Assembly (NCBI GenBank): GCA_016801885.1
Contig: CM028899.1
Location: 16,259,501-16,323,500, forward strand
DNA: 64,000 nt
Direction: 5' to 3'
Origin: Toxotes chatareus
Taxonomy: Eukaryota; Chordata; Actinopteri; Toxotidae
Program-made: the position numbers and the translations under genes
Notes under the pieces: model-generated
What the model saw: only the letters and a program-made list of their open reading frames with translations
What the model was told of the DNA's origin: nothing
Databases searched by the model: none
Shown here: positions 60,014-64,000 of the stretch, one piece after another
Position numbering within the stretch: position 1 is the stretch's first letter
Layout of the letters: each line of letters starts with the position of its first letter

Positions 60014-63000
60014 CTGTGCATAGCCTCATGCATTTTGACACGTGTGTGTGTGCGTGTGTGAATTTATTTGATCTGGCAGCTGATTTTGCGTGTCAGGTCG
60101 GGAGCAGATAAGGAAGACTGTTCGCCTACACAGCTGCATGTCCAGAGGCTGTTGACTGGCCACCTCTTATCACAGCCCTCTACAACAGCGTATTGTTTGG
60201 CCAAGTGAGAACTTTACTCTCTCATTAAGGTCACTGGGTAAGAGGATGGGAACTCAGAAGCGGAAACCCATGACAATTTTGGGCCACGCTCAAGGGAAGA
60301 CATTTGTGTTGAACTCGTGTGTGGGTATGGTGGTGAATGGATGCTTCACGGCAGATATGGAGCCCAGTGATTTCATCTGTGGTGAGAACTCAAATCTATT
60401 GGTGATTGTGGCTGTGGGAAACAGAGACACAATTGCATAAGTAAGGATAAGCATGAAAATGTGGCCTTTTTATTTAATATTCTCAATCAGATTTGATAGA
60501 ACTGTCATGTCTGGTAAAATATCAGGGAAATGCCTCCCTCTTGTGGTATATGGGAGTCAAATAGGCTGTAGGAGGACTGGCTTCAGTCGCTGCTTGTCAT
60601 CACCTCGGTATACTTTTCTCCTCAGGATGAACATCTCGCAAACACTTCCCTCTGATAGTCCCACTTGGCCCCGCTTACCGGAATCGCTCAAACTTTTTTA
60701 TTGCCATCCTCTGAGTTTATATTGTTGTTGCACTTTAATTTTGATCAGTAATTATGATCATAAAGTTTGTGGATCAGTCTGAGTTCCTTTGGATGACAAC
60801 ACAGGAGACATCTGTGTGCCCGCAATGTACGGGCCGTGGAGCTGCTCTCCCTGTGGTTGCTGCTAGTGGAAAACCCATAATGGCCTTTAATTGGGACTTT
60901 AATTGTGTGTGGTGGAGCAAAAGCATTGACTACAAAACTGGTGGTATTTGAGTGCATACATGCGTCTTTTGTGTAAGTATATGTGTCGCTCACCAAATCC
61001 TTTTCCTCTCTTGGTCTGTGAATGGCTTCAGCTGGAAACAGAACAACTAGCACCATGTCAAATCACATACATCACTATCAACATGGTATTAGCATTATTT
61101 TTGCCTTCAGGGGAAGATGATAATTGGTGAGTCGAGCCTAATAAGGACACACATACTTTGGTGTTTGTGCTGACACAAAGATGCATTTGGTGTGAGGCGT
61201 TTTACAAGGACTCCCATACAAATAGCTCTATATTCGCTCCATTCATGCATGCCCTTTGGATATGTCTAACAGCAGCAGCATTGAAATCAATGGGAAGTAT
61301 TTTGACTGCGAGGGATTTCTGATAATGATGTGCTGTGAAGAATGTCTCAGCTGAAAATTTACTTGATGACATATGACCCTGTGAGAGATTTCAATTTCTC
61401 CCTTAGAACATGTACAGCTGCAGTGAATATTTGTAGTTCTTTTGGCAACGTTACAGGCAGATCCTCTCTGAACATCTCCAAAGTCCTATCACCACCCTAT
61501 ATATTATGTTAACAAGCGCGGTATCCAACATGGACTGGAGAGTATAGGAGGCATGTCAGAGAATAAGATGGAAAGGAAGAGCAGTATAAATGGGGTGGAG
61601 AAAAGGGTGGCAGGGCATGTGTTGCACATGCTGAGAAACAGAAAAAGAACAGGAGGAGTGTGGAGGGGAGGAGGAAAGGAGAAGGAGAGAGATGAAACAA
61701 GACGGGCTGTGCCTGTCATGATTGTACTGGCACCAGTGGGAACATTTGGATGGGATGGAAAACAAGACGCCATCTTGTGTTCCGCTCATGTCTGCAGCTC
61801 CTTGGCCTCTGTTCCTTATACATACATACGCACTCACATTTCCAAATTCACACAAAACACACACTGGCAGAGCAAGGCAGGAGCTTGTGGTTCCAGTCCA
61901 GTGACAGCGGCCTGTAGTCAGGGTGGCGACGCTTCAGGAGTAGCTCCTTGTATTGGAGAAGCATGTTTGTGTTGGCTCTGAATTAATAACTTTTCATTTA
62001 GTGCGGAAATGACAGGAATAGTAATTAAGGAAATGGAATGATTTTATTGGCCATGATGTTTATATTAAGTTCCAGATGTGAAGCAGCTGCCTGCGCAGCA
62101 AGAGGCCCTGCCCCCCATGTGCTATCTAGAGGAACTCCTATTAAGAGCAAGATAACAGCCCTCTTCAAATGTATTCTGTATGTGCAAAAACACACAGTAT
62201 CTCATTCACAGCATGTAACAAACTGAACTAATATCATGTCCAGTTTGATTAATGGGAGACAGTTGTGAAGTACCATGGGGTCTGGTCTGTATTTATAAAT
62301 GTGCCCCTAAAGTGTAATTTATTTGCAGATATAATGTTACTCTATTTCAGGTCTGATTTGCCTGACTGGAAAAGTTAATATTGAAGAGTGACTGTTCAGC
62401 ATTTTTGGGTGGCCCCAACACATGTGAGATACACGTCGTACTACGCTACAGCTCTGTATCCTTTAAATGGCAGTGACAGCATTACTGAGATCACATTACC
62501 TGTCACAAAGCCAATTTGTATTTTACATGTAGATCAAACCAATCTCTACTGAAACTTGTGAAGTGGTTGTCAGGCCCATGACAAGCACTGGCACAGGAAT
62601 GAACTGAAAGACTTCTTTTCCTTTGCCTTAACCAAACTGCAGCTCGAGTATTTTTACAGTATGTACCCACAGTGAACGTGCAGTTACGCTCATGTTCCTA
62701 TTGTATAAATGTTACGTTCTCTTGATTGATTTCAGATATAACATAAGTTCTGTGCAGCAGGTCCCTAAACATCATTTAAATACATGAGTCTTGATTAACT
62801 GTTGCTAAGAAGGAAGGCCGTACCTGGGGTTTATAAATGGCATGAATGATAAATATGAAGTTACAGCCATCGCTGCATAAGTTCTTGCTAACCAGCAACC
62901 AACACTTTTCATTCCCAAGCAAAACACATTAGAGCCTCCATGGCAGTGAGTGAATGCACTCAGAGGGGAGTTAACATATGAGAATACTTAAGAAATGTAA

Positions 63001-64000
63001 AAGATGTGTGAACAACATTAACAGAGAGATTATCGTAACGGCTGTTTAAGAAATCGAACACACCCATAAGCTTGTTTTGTACTGATTCGTGCAAATTTCA
63101 AAGTCTACACATCACTCTGAAAGTCTCTATTCCTGTTGTTTTGCGACTGTTCTGCACAGCAATACACGCCATTTTAAATTTATATCAAATGCAGGAAAAT
63201 TTTACTTCATGTTCTTTCTTTTTTCTTTCTTTCTTTACTTTAATGTGTCTTTCTCTCTTACTCGTTTGAGAGTCATTTATTATGAAGATGTTTCTCTTTT
63301 GCATGGTAATAGCAGAGCCCTGCCCATTACTGTAGTCAATGATGTTTTGTTCTGTTGTGATGTGCTCCCATCTGGTTTCCAGTGAAAATGCATCACTCCA
63401 TTAACATTGCCTGTGATCTAGAGGATGCTTTAATCTAAGACTATAAACTCCACTTAATTACATCCTCCAAAAGAGCTCTATTAGTATAATGCAATCAAAC
63501 AGGGAGGACATTCATTTTTGCAAGTCAAACATGCTCAAATGGTTCTTGGAAGTGTTTTCTTTTGTCTTCTGATCAGATCATAGAATCATATTTGGAGGTC
63601 CTAGGTTATGTTCCAAAGCCCTGTGTGTTTTTTTGTGGGTAAAAATAAGATACACTGGTAATACATATGACATTCCATTTCTCCATAGTGAAAATGACCA
63701 TAACAATTGAGTTTAGGGGAGTCTAAACAGACTCTCTGTGTGGCACACTGATGACTTTATGCTTGACCTTTCATGCCTCTCACTGTATAACCTCCAGTCA
63801 TATTCATAATTGCTGTCTGTGTGCGTCATGCCAGTTTCCATTAGTCTAGCAGTATTTTTTTGATGAATTTAAACTTCAAAAGGAAGCAAGATGGCCTGGT
63901 TTAAAATTATACACAAAGACACTACTGTAAAATACAAAATGCCTGGCAATTACTTTTGCCACAGTGCCATGATAAAAAGGGCTGATAAGCCCAGAACTGA
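60013..64000. other. Unique non-coding DNA
   Basis: Purine-rich at 61560-61700. A possible 16-nt micro-exon is at 61111-61126. An acceptor near 60623 (cttttctcctcag) is followed by 51 open codons beginning with ATG, without a donor or known domain. The last 2 kb is AT-rich and featureless. No gene supported. Confidence 0.5.
61111..61126 (+). other. Possible 16-nt micro-exon
   Basis: Bounded by a good acceptor (atttttgccttcag, ending 61110) and a consensus donor (gtgagtcg from 61127). The 16 bases would shift frame unless the flanking exons compensate. No flanking exon seen, so low confidence. Confidence 0.13.

Overview
The window looks like nuclear DNA of a ray-finned fish, most likely a spiny-rayed (percomorph) teleost. 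Four things point that way: many (CA)n/(TG)n microsatellites, a decayed Tc1-like transposon of a type common in fish genomes, several copies of a fold-back repeat I recognise from percomorph sequence, and AT-rich unique DNA broken by short GC-richer, CpG-containing blocks. No operons, Shine-Dalgarno sites, tRNA, rRNA or CRISPR arrays were seen, and nothing suggests a prokaryote.

I find no protein-coding gene I can support. The longest open frames on either strand are about 150-160 codons. They are low-complexity, proline-rich or Cys/Val dinucleotide translations with no recognisable domain. The window is best read as a gene desert or the inside of a very large intron. A few short stretches carry good splice signals, with or without an open frame (14040-14219, 14891-14960, 22014-22149, 26286-26297, 54194-54340, 61111-61126). 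They are listed as low-confidence exon candidates, not as genes.

Layout. 1-11278: mostly unique DNA with TG/CA tracts, homopolymers, an AT-rich segment at 2681-2890 and a CpG-dense block at 6890-7130. 11279-12503: a dead Tc1/mariner element carrying an expanded (CA)n at its 5' tip and an (AAT)n inside. 12504-28329: unique DNA with GC-richer blocks (13260-13620, 14990-15250, 15720-16020, 21340-21800, 24900-25870) and a first fold-back repeat copy (20948-21135). 28330-28519: a long CA tract followed by a second one. 29943-30155: a second fold-back copy. 33944-37812: a repeat-rich stretch with the longest TG tract (36048-36142), an interspersed repeat (36955-37445) and two copies of a 47-bp sequence. 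38278-38315: a G-quadruplex-type run. 38316-64000: unique DNA with enhancer-like blocks, a complete fold-back element (50752-51001) and another probable interspersed repeat (54690-55235).

If the window has a function, it is probably cis-regulatory. Several blocks combine CpG or GC enrichment with homeodomain, TCF/LEF, SOX, GATA, octamer, E-box or RFX-like motifs. That is motif reading only. Conservation against other fish genomes was not tested and would decide it.
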